A stretch of 36,296 nucleotides of DNA from Paenibacillus camerounensis. Its GTDB lineage: Bacteria; Bacillota; Bacilli; Paenibacillales; Paenibacillaceae. How positions within the stretch are numbered: the first letter of the stretch is position 1; the number at the start of each line of letters is the position of its first letter. The translations under genes were made by a program, and so were the position numbers. Shown piece by piece: positions 25,184 through 33,142 of this stretch. Below the pieces are notes generated by a model. That model searched no databases and had not been told where the DNA came from. It worked only from the letters and a program-made list of their open reading frames with translations. The stretch lies in assembly GCF_000723885.1 (NCBI RefSeq), contig NZ_CCDG010000033.1:1-36296 (forward strand), in the 5' to 3' direction.

Positions 25184-26068
25184 GTGGCCCGAAAGTTCGA
25201 ATTCTCCAAGCTGTTCATTAATCTGCTGTTTACGTTGCTTTCGCTTATAGTCATTCTGCCGTTTCTGCTGGTCGTTGCTGTGTCGCTGACAGACGAAAAG
25301 TCGCTGACCGCTAACGGATACCAGTTCATCCCGGAAACATTCAGTCTGGACGCCTACCGCTATCTGCTGGACGCCCCGGATATCCTGTTCCGCGCCTACG
25401 GGGTGACTATCACCATAACCATTGTCGGAGCGCTGTTAGGCCTGCTGCTGACTGCGATGACCGCTTATGTCATTTCCCGGCAGGATTACCGGTATAACCG
25501 GGTGACCACCTTTTATGTGTTCTTTACGATGCTGTTCAGCGGCGGGCTTGTTCCCTCGTACATCCTCATCACGCAATATCTTCACCTGAAGGACAGTCTG
25601 TGGGCGCTGATTCTGCCGATCCTGCTGTCGCCGTTCAACATCATGGTCATGAAAGGGTTCATGTCCAAGATTCCGCTCGAGATCATTGAATCGGCCAAAA
25701 TCGACGGGGCGCGGGAGTTCCGCATCTTTTTCCGGATCATTCTGCCGCTCTCCACTCCGGCGCTGGCGACACTCGGTCTGTTAATCTCCTTCACCTACTG
25801 GAACGAATGGTTTAACGCGATGCTCTATATCGATGATCCGAATAAGGTGCCGCTGCAGCTGCTGCTGGTGCGGACGCTCAACAGTATTGAGTTCCTTACC
25901 ACCAATTCAGAGTTTACCGGACAGCTCGGCATCGATTTGTCCAGCTTCCCGAACAGCTCGGCGCGGATGGCGATTGCGGTGCTGGCCGGCGGTCCGATGC
26001 TGGTGATCTTCCCGTTTTTCCAGCGGTTTTTTGTCAAAGGGCTTACGGTTGGCTCCCTAAAGGGTTAA
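25184..26068 (+). CDS. Sugar ABC transporter permease, LplC/YtcP type
   Basis: About 294 residues with six predicted membrane helices and the EAA motif EIIESAKIDGAREFRIFFRIILP. The FTYWNEWFNAMLYI block is typical of the second permease of CUT1 importers. It should partner the upstream permease. GTG at 25184 is preferred: TAAGGAGG ends 9 nt upstream, overlapping the stop codon of the first permease. An upstream in-frame ATG at 25163 would lie inside the previous gene and lack a ribosome site. The lipoprotein gene follows after 36 bp. Confidence 0.92.
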   Translation: MARKFEFSKLFINLLFTLLSLIVILPFLLVVAVSLTDEKSLTANGYQFIPETFSLDAYRYLLDAPDILFRAYGVTITITIVGALLGLLLTAMTAYVISRQDYRYNRVTTFYVFFTMLFSGGLVPSYILITQYLHLKDSLWALILPILLSPFNIMVMKGFMSKIPLEIIESAKIDGAREFRIFFRIILPLSTPALATLGLLISFTYWNEWFNAMLYIDDPNKVPLQLLLVRTLNSIEFLTTNSEFTGQLGIDLSSFPNSSARMAIAVLAGGPMLVIFPFFQRFFVKGLTVGSLKG

Positions 26069-26104
26069 CATACAATCATGTACAAAGTACAGGAGGTCAC
26101 ACAC

Positions 26105-27652
26105 ATGAAAAAAAGGCTGTTTGGAGTTCTGGCGCTTGTATTGCTGGCAGCATCGGTGCTTAGCGCCTGCGGCGGCAACGGCAACAACGGAAACAACGGG
26201 AACAGTGCAGGGGGCACTGCCACGGAAGGCGCACAGACGGCGGCTCCGGCTACGGATTCAGGTACAGAGGAGCTGAAGCCGGTAGAGCTGACCTGGTATT
26301 ATCCGCTGTCACAGCTGCAGGCCGACCAGGCGAAGGTGCAGGAGGAAGTCAACAAGATTGTGAAGGAAAAAATCAATGCCACAGTCAAGCTGATGCCGGT
26401 CGCTGTCGGGGACTATGTGCAGAAGATGAACACGGTGCTGGCCGCAGGCGAGAAGTTCGACATTCTCTGGACCGGGTACATGCTGAAGCCGGAAGAGCTG
26501 GTCCGCAAAGGCGCCATTCAGCCGATGGATGATCTGCTGGATCAATATGCCCCTGAGCTGAAGGCCGATGTGCCGCAGGTGATGTGGGACGGTCTCTCGG
26601 TAGACGGGGAGATTTACGGGATTCCGAATCAGCAGATTAACGGCTCGCGTTACGGGTTCATCATCCAGAAGCGTTTTGCCGACAAGTACAATCTTGATAC
26701 CGCTTCCATCAAAAAGCTCGCTGATATCGAGCCGTTCCTGGCCCAGATCAAGCAGAACGAGCCGGACATTATTCCATTTGGCGTATTCGGCACCTCCTTT
26801 ATCAATCCGCAGTCGCATGATGACCAGTACTGGGTAGTTCCGGGGCTGGATGACCACTTCTATATCAAAACCGATGATCCTACCTACACGCTGCACCGTT
26901 ACCCGGAAGAGGAGCTCGACAATTTCCGGCTGGCCAGCAAATGGTATAAGGAAGGCTATATCTACAAAGATGCCGCTACGGAAAAAATGAACGATTATCT
27001 CACCAAAGGCCAGATTGCCGTTGATTTCAACGTTACGCTCAAGCCGGGTGTTGAAGCAGAGGTTAAAGCCAAAAACGGCGGCAACGAGGTCATTACGGTT
27101 CCGCTGAGCGACTGGTTCTCCAACGGCTATTCGGCAACGACCAACCAGTCGATCAGCCGCACAGCTGCGAATCCTGAACGGGCCATGATGCTCCTGAACC
27201 TGGTGAATACTGACAAGGACCTGTACAATCTGCTCTGCAATGGCGTAGCCGGAGTCCACTATGAGAAGACAACAGGCGACTACATCAAGGCGCTGCCGGA
27301 TTCGCGGTATATGCCGAATATGGACTGGGTTTTTGGCAGCGTCTTCAATTCCTACCTGAAGGAAGGCCAGCCGGAGAATGTCTGGGAAGAGACCAAGAAG
27401 ATCAATTCAGACTCCGAGGTTAATCCTGTCGGCGCCTTCAAGTTCAACTCCGAGCCGGTCAATACAGAAATCGCCAATCTGAACGCCGTATGGGGCGAAT
27501 ACAAGCGCGGGCTGGTTACAGGCACACTGGATTTCGAAGAAACCTGGCCTGCGCTGTACGGCAAGCTGAAGGAAGCCGGCGAAGAGAAGTACGTGGCGGA
27601 AGTAACGAAGCAATTCGAGCAGTTCCTGAAGGATAAAGGCTTGAAGAAGTAA
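26105..27652 (+). CDS. Extracellular sugar-binding lipoprotein (ABC importer)
   Basis: About 515 residues. The signal peptide MKKRLFGVLALVLLAASVLSAC ends in lipobox LSAC, with Cys22 the lipid-anchored residue. A Gly/Asn/Thr-rich linker (about 23-55) follows. The remainder has the family 1 solute-binding fold typical of LplA/YtcQ proteins (VELTWYYPLSQ, EKFDILWTGYMLKPEELVRKGAIQPMDDLL). It captures an unidentified oligosaccharide outside the membrane for the two permeases. ATG 26105 is chosen because AGGAGGT lies 7 nt upstream and it gives a proper signal peptide; an in-frame ATG 27 nt earlier does not. Confidence 0.93.
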   Translation: MKKRLFGVLALVLLAASVLSACGGNGNNGNNGNSAGGTATEGAQTAAPATDSGTEELKPVELTWYYPLSQLQADQAKVQEEVNKIVKEKINATVKLMPVAVGDYVQKMNTVLAAGEKFDILWTGYMLKPEELVRKGAIQPMDDLLDQYAPELKADVPQVMWDGLSVDGEIYGIPNQQINGSRYGFIIQKRFADKYNLDTASIKKLADIEPFLAQIKQNEPDIIPFGVFGTSFINPQSHDDQYWVVPGLDDHFYIKTDDPTYTLHRYPEEELDNFRLASKWYKEGYIYKDAATEKMNDYLTKGQIAVDFNVTLKPGVEAEVKAKNGGNEVITVPLSDWFSNGYSATTNQSISRTAANPERAMMLLNLVNTDKDLYNLLCNGVAGVHYEKTTGDYIKALPDSRYMPNMDWVFGSVFNSYLKEGQPENVWEETKKINSDSEVNPVGAFKFNSEPVNTEIANLNAVWGEYKRGLVTGTLDFEETWPALYGKLKEAGEEKYVAEVTKQFEQFLKDKGLKK

Positions 27653-27693
27653 GACTAGAGACACTGCAATACTGGAGAAACCTGCTGCTCATT

Positions 27694-27731
27694 GACGGCT
27701 TTGCCCATTTAAACATGCTGGCAGGGCCGTC
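27694..27731 (+). terminator. Hairpin between binding protein and beta-helix gene
   Basis: GACGGC/GCCGTC outer stem and GCC/GGC inner stem with a 14-nt loop. The following sequence TCATTTTG has few T residues. It may be a weak terminator or processing hairpin lowering expression of the next gene. Confidence 0.5.
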
Positions 27732-27759
27732 TCATTTTGATCCGAAAGGAAGAGGAGCT

Positions 27760-30700
27760 ATGGTGAAAAAAAGGTTACTTGCAGCCCTTATGGCTGGTCT
27801 GCTGTTCATGACGATTCCCGTTCCGGCCATTACGTCTTCAGTGTCGGCGGAAGGTACAAACCCTGGTATGACATTGTATGTAGCTACAAATGGAAGCGAT
27901 TCCAATAGTGGGGCGCTGAATGCCCCGTTTCTGACGCTGGAAAAAGCGCGTGACGCCATCCGTACGCTGAAAGCGGAGGACGGGCTGCCGGAAGGCGGCG
28001 TTACGGTCATGCTGCGCGAAGGCCGGTATGAACGGACTGCAAGCTTCGAGCTGCGCCAGCAGGATTCAGGTGAAGCGGGCAAGCCTATCATTTACACGGC
28101 TTATCCAGGGGAGTCCGTAACATTATCCGGCTCTAAGCACCTGGCGAAGTCAACGTTCGTACCAGTCACTGATTCAGCTATTCTCGGCCGCATCATCAGC
28201 CCGGAGGCAAGAACCAAGGTGCTGGCTGCCGATCTGGCAGCGCTGGGCATTACCGATTACGGCCAGCTCAGCCGCCACGGCTATTATCTGGCGAATGATC
28301 TGAGCGAGGTGCCGCCGATGGAGCTGTATGTGGCCGGGGAAGGAATGACATTGGCACGTTGGCCTAATGAATCCACTGTACAGATGGATGAAATTATTGA
28401 TCCGGGTCCGACGCGGCGTGATCCGAACGGGGAGGTTCACACGCGCGGAGGCACCTTTATCTACACGTATGACCGGCCCCAGTACTGGACACAGGCGGAG
28501 GATATCTGGCTGGACGGGATTTTCGGCTACAGCTGGGAATGGTCGTACAACAAAATCGCCTCCATCGACACAGCCGCCAAAACGATCACCCTCCGTTACG
28601 GGGAGATGAGCGGGCTGTTCAAGAACTGGTATCCCGATTTTCATTTTGCGCAAAACCTGCTTGAAGAGATCGACATGCCCGGCGAGTATTACATCGACCG
28701 CACTGCGGGCAAGCTGTACTTCCTGCCTAATGCCAGCTTTGCGGCTTCAACAGACCCCGATATTGAAGTCACGATGCTCAAAACACCGATGATTAACGCG
28801 CTGAGCGCCTCTTACATCGACTTCTCGGAGCTGGTGCTGGAGAACGGCCGCGATTCGGCGGCGGTATTTATGGGCGGCAGCCATATGCGTATCCTGAACA
28901 GCGAGATCCGCAATTTCACCAACAGCGGTGTGCTGATCAATACGCAAAGCCGTTTCTACTATAACAACTTTGAAGGGGCACCCGGAACGGATCATGATAT
29001 TATCAGCACCCATATCCATCATATCGGCGGCACGGCCGTTACATTGACAGGCGGCAACAAAACAACACTGCAGCCGGGAAACAACGCCGTGGAGAACTCG
29101 CATATCCATGATTTTGCCTATTACCACAAGGCTTATAATCCGGGGGTTCTGCTGTCCGGCGTCGGCAACCGGATGTCGCATAATGAGCTGCATGACGCGC
29201 CCCATCCCGGCGTGCTGATCTTCGGCAACGACCACACCGTGGATTATAACGAAATTTATGATGTATGTACCACCTTCTCCGACCTTGGCGCGATCTACAT
29301 GAATGCGGGCGAGCAGCCCCATGAGCGGGGCACCGTCATTAAGCGCAACTACTTCCATAATATCGGGGAGAGCAAGGCGGGGGTGGAGGGCGTCTATCCC
29401 GACAACTTCACGATGGGGCTGACCATTGACGAGAATATTTTTTATAAAATGGGCAATTCAGCCATTAAAAACAACGGCGGCGCGCACATCCAGACCCGCA
29501 ACAATATTTTTATCGACAGCAAAATTCCGTACGATTATGCCGACCTGTATCTCGGGGACGAGCCGGATGACCAGGTGCCGTTAAATTACATGCCGAAGTG
29601 GCAGGCGCTGTTCGCAGCGAACAACAATTTTACAGGTACGCCTTACATGGCGAAGTATCCCGAGCTGGCGGACTTTTTCACAGAGAACCGTTATTATCCC
29701 GACACCAACACGTTCCAGGGGAATGTCATTTACAATCCGGTGGTAGCGCGCAGTGTAACAACCAATGTGTACGGGGCTTATGACAAATTCGGGCTCGTGC
29801 AATATGCGGATAACTGGGTGACCACCGCAGACCCGGGCTTCACTGATCTGGCCGGCGGGGATCTGTCCCTGCGTCCGGATGCAGAGGTGTTCAGTGCCAT
29901 TCCGGGCTTCCCGGACATTCCGTTTGCCGACATCGGCATCAATGGCAAAGCGGGAACAACGGCAGGACCGGACAGCTATCCGGTACAGGAGGTAGTGGTT
30001 TATGACCAGGCCATTACCGTAGACCGCTGGAAAACAGTCAAGCTGCGCACGGCGGTTCTGCCGTGGAATACGAATCAGCCTGCATTGACCTTTACCTCTG
30101 CTGATCCTGCTGTTGCATCCGTAGACAGTGCCGGTATTGTAACCGGTGGGATGGTCGGCAGCACGGTGATTACGGTGGCTTCAGCGGTGAATCCGCTGCT
30201 TACAGCCCAGGTTAGCGTAACCGTGGAGGCGGGCGACGGCGTAATGGACTTCACCAATTTTGAATCGGGAGCGAACGGCTGGAGCCAGGACGCTTACCGC
30301 AGCATCGAGAAGATCGGCGGGAACCGCTGGGACAAGGTGCTGAACGGGGCCTCGTCACTCAGCGCCAAAAGCTTCTCCGAATATGAGCTGAGCTTCCGGC
30401 TCAAGACACCGGCAGTGATGGGTGACAATGTGACTCTGTATGTGTTTGACCGGCAGGCCGGCAGCGGCTCCAGCAGGATCGGCTACAAGACAAGGGCCGA
30501 CGGCAGCTCGGCCTGGCTGCTGTACAATTCGGCCTGGACGGTGCTGAAGGAAGTGAAGCTGCCGGAGCATGACCTGCTGCCGGATACGGAATACAACGTC
30601 AAAATGCTCGTAAAAGGCGGAGACATCAGTCTCTACCTGGACGGGGAATTCCGGCTGAAGGGCAATGACCCCGGACATAATGCAGCAGGGAAGGTCGGCT

Positions 30701-31539
30701 TCTATGTCAATAATGTCAGCCACATGCTGTTCGATGACATTCAGTTCAAGGCCCCGACTACCGGGCTGGCCGGAATCATTCCGGCGGAGAGCCAGGTGCG
30801 TTTAGCCGCCGGGGAACAGCAGCAGCTGCATTTGTCCTTCGATCCTTCGGATACGCCTGACACGGGAGTTACCTGGCAGTCGGCCAATCCGGCGGTGGCT
30901 ACTGTAGACCAGACAGGAGTCGTCAGCGCCGTGTATGAAGGAAACACAGTAATTACAGCTGTATCAGTGGCAAATCCGCTGATTAAGGCAGACATTGCCG
31001 TAACCGTCTCCAATATCATGCATGAGACTACGTTTGAGAACGGCGGCAACGGCTGGCCGGTGGACCCTAACCGCAGCATCTCAGCCGACCCGGACGGAAA
31101 CCGGCGCTACAAGCTGCTGAACGGGGCTACGGCTCTGCTCGAGCGCAGCTTTACGTCCTACCAGCTGGAGTTCAAGCTGAAGACACCGTCCGTGATGCCT
31201 GATAACGGGATTCTCTATCTCTTTGACCGCCAGGACAGTGCCGGCTCGACCCGGATCGGTTACCGCACCCGGGCTGACGGCACCTCGGCCTGGATTCTGT
31301 ACAATACCGCCTGGCTGAAGCTGACCGAGTCCGTCCTGCCGGGTCATGACCTGCAGCCGGATACAGAATATACGGTGAAGCTGACGGCCAAGGACGGCGA
31401 TATCAGCGTATATGTAGACGGCGCGCTAAGGCTGACCGGCAGCGATCCGGGCCACCGGCCTTCGGGCAAGGTCGGCTTCTACACCAGCGGCTTTGACTAT
31501 ATGCTGTTCGACGACATTGTGTTCTCGGTTATGCCTTGA
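27760..31539 (+). CDS. Secreted beta-helix glycoside hydrolase, GH141-like, with Big2 domains
   Basis: About 1259 residues. The signal peptide (1-30) ends in VSA. The catalytic part opens with TLYVATNGSDSNSGALNAPF and TLEKARDAIRTLK, then MPGEYYIDRTAGKLYFLP. A right-handed beta-helix follows, with HNELHDAPHPGVLIFGNDH and DLGAIYMNAGEQPHERGTVIKRNYFHNIG near residue 475-520. This pattern recalls GH141, a family that includes an alpha-L-fucosidase and a xylanase; I could not confirm the family. The C-terminus is a duplicated module: Big2 Ig-like domain (about 741-825), beta-sandwich (828-997), second Big2 (1003-1083), second beta-sandwich (1087-1259). The sandwiches probably bind carbohydrate. ATG 27760 follows AAAGGAAGAGGA; an in-frame ATG 45 nt earlier would spoil the signal peptide. 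Confidence 0.82.
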   Translation: MVKKRLLAALMAGLLFMTIPVPAITSSVSAEGTNPGMTLYVATNGSDSNSGALNAPFLTLEKARDAIRTLKAEDGLPEGGVTVMLREGRYERTASFELRQQDSGEAGKPIIYTAYPGESVTLSGSKHLAKSTFVPVTDSAILGRIISPEARTKVLAADLAALGITDYGQLSRHGYYLANDLSEVPPMELYVAGEGMTLARWPNESTVQMDEIIDPGPTRRDPNGEVHTRGGTFIYTYDRPQYWTQAEDIWLDGIFGYSWEWSYNKIASIDTAAKTITLRYGEMSGLFKNWYPDFHFAQNLLEEIDMPGEYYIDRTAGKLYFLPNASFAASTDPDIEVTMLKTPMINALSASYIDFSELVLENGRDSAAVFMGGSHMRILNSEIRNFTNSGVLINTQSRFYYNNFEGAPGTDHDIISTHIHHIGGTAVTLTGGNKTTLQPGNNAVENSHIHDFAYYHKAYNPGVLLSGVGNRMSHNELHDAPHPGVLIFGNDHTVDYNEIYDVCTTFSDLGAIYMNAGEQPHERGTVIKRNYFHNIGESKAGVEGVYPDNFTMGLTIDENIFYKMGNSAIKNNGGAHIQTRNNIFIDSKIPYDYADLYLGDEPDDQVPLNYMPKWQALFAANNNFTGTPYMAKYPELADFFTENRYYPDTNTFQGNVIYNPVVARSVTTNVYGAYDKFGLVQYADNWVTTADPGFTDLAGGDLSLRPDAEVFSAIPGFPDIPFADIGINGKAGTTAGPDSYPVQEVVVYDQAITVDRWKTVKLRTAVLPWNTNQPALTFTSADPAVASVDSAGIVTGGMVGSTVITVASAVNPLLTAQVSVTVEAGDGVMDFTNFESGANGWSQDAYRSIEKIGGNRWDKVLNGASSLSAKSFSEYELSFRLKTPAVMGDNVTLYVFDRQAGSGSSRIGYKTRADGSSAWLLYNSAWTVLKEVKLPEHDLLPDTEYNVKMLVKGGDISLYLDGEFRLKGNDPGHNAAGKVGFYVNNVSHMLFDDIQFKAPTTGLAGIIPAESQVRLAAGEQQQLHLSFDPSDTPDTGVTWQSANPAVATVDQTGVVSAVYEGNTVITAVSVANPLIKADIAVTVSNIMHETTFENGGNGWPVDPNRSISADPDGNRRYKLLNGATALLERSFTSYQLEFKLKTPSVMPDNGILYLFDRQDSAGSTRIGYRTRADGTSAWILYNTAWLKLTESVLPGHDLQPDTEYTVKLTAKDGDISVYVDGALRLTGSDPGHRPSGKVGFYTSGFDYMLFDDIVFSVMP

Positions 31540-31568
31540 GTGGTTGAGAGTTAGAGCTAGAGTGAGAG

Positions 31569-31749
31569 TGCAAGTGCAAGAGTGCAAGAGTGCAAGAGTG
31601 CAAGGGAGTAAGAGAGTAAGAGAGTAAGAGAGTAAGAGAGTAAGAGAGTAAGAGAGCAAGAAAGCAAAGTGCAAGAGTGCAGGAGTAAAAGAGTAAAGGA
31701 ATAAAGGAATAAAGGAATAAAGGAATAAAGGAATAAAGGAATAAAGGAG
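31569..31749 (+). repeat. Compound octamer satellite
   Basis: Three blocks of 8-bp tandem repeats follow one another. About five GTGCAAGA-type copies (31569-31605) come first. Six exact GAGTAAGA copies plus one variant follow (31606-31661). After a 36-bp mixed stretch there are six exact GGAATAAA copies (31698-31745). All are purine-rich on the plus strand. The run starts 30 bp after the beta-helix gene stop codon and ends before a terminator. Confidence 0.9.
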
Positions 31750-31766
31750 TACTTAAGGCTGGCGGC

Positions 31767-31790
31767 GCCCTCCCTGCGGGGAGGGCTTTT
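31767..31790 (+). terminator. Terminator after the beta-helix gene
   Basis: An 8-bp stem GCCCTCCC/GGGAGGGC with loop TGCG and a TTTT tail. Confidence 0.85.
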
Positions 31791-32057
31791 GTGTTCTTGC
31801 AAAGCAACCAGGGAATTATTCTACCTGTTTGAATGGAACTGGAAAAATGAAATTGAGGATAAAGCAGCGGAGGAGTTGTGGGCGGGCCGTAGGAGCTGTT
31901 GCAGCGATTATGTCTGCGGGTTTCGGCCGCAAAAAGCGGTTCTAATTAAGAAGTTTGCAAATAACAGCGGCCTGAGTCCACACATTCACTGGAGTCACTG
32001 GAGTTATTGCCAATTCCCAAATAGAGGGATCACTTTATTGTACCTGTGCGGATAAAT
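31791..32057. other. Intergenic stretch, no gene seen
   Basis: An 88-codon frame here begins with TTG inside the terminator, lacks a ribosome site and has no recognisable domain, so I do not call it. Short inverted pieces such as CCGCAAAAAGCGG are present. Confidence 0.5.
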
Positions 32058-32244
32058 ATATGTGGAAATTATCCATCTAATACTTCGTCAAACAATATTG
32101 TTTGTTCATTAATGGGAAAAACTCCACTTAATTTGAACTTATTTGCCTCCAAAGTAATGTTTGAGCCGAATTAGGTGGAGTTTTTCCAAATAATCTTTAT
32201 AAAACATAAAAAGGTAAGAAATAGCTGGAGAATATCTAACTAAT
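32058..32244. repeat. Composite four-unit palindromic element, copy B
   Basis: Units at 32058-32081, 32109-32132, 32170-32194 and 32221-32244, in the same order and orientation as copy A. Spacers are 27, 37 and 26 bp, against 27, 38 and 26 bp in copy A. Units 2 and 3 pair over about 19 bp (GGAAAAACTCCAC with GTGGAGTTTTTCC at the core). Spacer 1 contains a perfect 16-bp palindrome, CAAACAATATTGTTTG (32089-32104). Spacer sequences differ between the copies while unit sequences are kept. Confidence 0.75.
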
Positions 32245-32358
32245 CATTTAAAAAAAAGTAAATAATGTAGCGTTTTAAAAAGGTCAGCCCTATGTTGGGG
32301 CAAAAGCCCGGCATTCGTGTATTGTACAAATTTAATCGGTCGAAGCCGTGTCGTTATC

Positions 32359-32386
32359 ATGCTAAACAAGGGCAGCATCGTCAAGG
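32359..32386. promoter_or_regulatory. 28-bp block shared with the araC-type promoter
   Basis: ATGCTAA, two variable bases, AAGGGC, three variable bases, ATCGTCAAGG: 23 of 28 bases match 20648-20675. It lies 58 bp before the unknown gene at 32444. Read on the minus strand it is also a promoter-like TTGACG, 17 bp, CATGAT, but no minus-strand gene follows. It may be the binding site of the RhaS/RhaR-like regulator. Confidence 0.45.
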
Positions 32387-32443
32387 TATTGCCGGTTTGT
32401 ATACGGTAACATGATAGAGAACACAACGTTTGGGAGGTGCAGC

Positions 32444-33142
32444 ATGAAGCGCTGTTTGTATAGGGCCGAATGGCTCGGGGATGAGAAGGAGGCAGCTGCT
32501 TTTTTCGGGAGCGGCGGGCTTCCAGTTTCGCTTAAAGAAGCGATGGTGCGTCTGCGTGTAGATCATTTAAGCCTGTTTACCGCCGGTAAACAGCTGTTTC
32601 TGTATTATGAGTGCGGGGCAGTGACGGTTACACCGGAGCAACTGCTGCCGGATGCCTCACAGCGGCTCGAAGTCTGGCCGGGAGGGGAGCCAGAGCGGCG
32701 CTGGGCACCGCTGGCTGATATTTTTCATTATCAGCAGCCTGTGTCGGCAGAGCATTGGGAGCGGGGGAATGCTGCGGGCAGGCCCTATGGCCGCCTGGCT
32801 ATGCTGAAGCCGGAAGCGGCGGCGAGCTATATTTACTATCACTATCAGTATCAGGAGGAGCGGCCGGGGGACGGGGATAAGTATGGAATTATCGGGCTGC
32901 ATGAGAATGTGTTGTTTTTTTATGCCGAGAAGCCGGATACCCGGGAGCCTGCCCCGTATGAAGGCAAGCTGAAAACCTCACTGCGTCCCGATAATTGGGG
33001 AGAAGTAATGGAGCCGCATTTTATGAAATGGGAAGATGCACCGGTTGGTCAGGAGCTGTGGAAGAACATGGAGCTGCTGCTTGAGGTGTGCTCTTTGAGC
33101 GGAAAGCAGGGGGGTGCGGCATGCGTAATTTGTTTTGCCTGA
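32444..33142 (+). CDS. Hypothetical protein translationally coupled to the GH2 enzyme
   Basis: 232 residues, family not recognised with certainty. The stretch RVDHLSLFTAGKQLFLYYECGAVTV, followed by RRWAPLADIFHY, vaguely recalls L-rhamnose mutarotase (RhaM: an Ala-His-Asn-Tyr strand, an acidic strand, then RWW and M-x-D). This would fit the RhaS/RhaR-like regulator but is weak. The second half has IYYHYQYQEERPGDGDKYGIIGLHENVLFFYAEKPD, another strand-rich segment, so two related halves are possible. No signal peptide. ATG 32444 is chosen because GGGAGGTG ends 4 nt upstream; the ATG 33 nt earlier has none. It overlaps the GH2 gene by 22 bp. Confidence 0.7.
   Translation: MKRCLYRAEWLGDEKEAAAFFGSGGLPVSLKEAMVRLRVDHLSLFTAGKQLFLYYECGAVTVTPEQLLPDASQRLEVWPGGEPERRWAPLADIFHYQQPVSAEHWERGNAAGRPYGRLAMLKPEAAASYIYYHYQYQEERPGDGDKYGIIGLHENVLFFYAEKPDTREPAPYEGKLKTSLRPDNWGEVMEPHFMKWEDAPVGQELWKNMELLLEVCSLSGKQGGAACVICFA

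Noticed and set aside
31569..31749. CRISPR or iteron origin
   Set aside because: Units are 8 bp with no spacers, and no replication gene is nearby.
31426..31807. Minus-strand frames rich in Leu/Ser/Tyr across the octamer satellite
   Set aside because: An 8-bp repeat without stop codons stays open in several frames at once; there is no ribosome site and all frames look alike.
31789..32055. 88-codon plus-strand frame
   Set aside because: TTG start inside a terminator, no ribosome site, no domain or membrane pattern.
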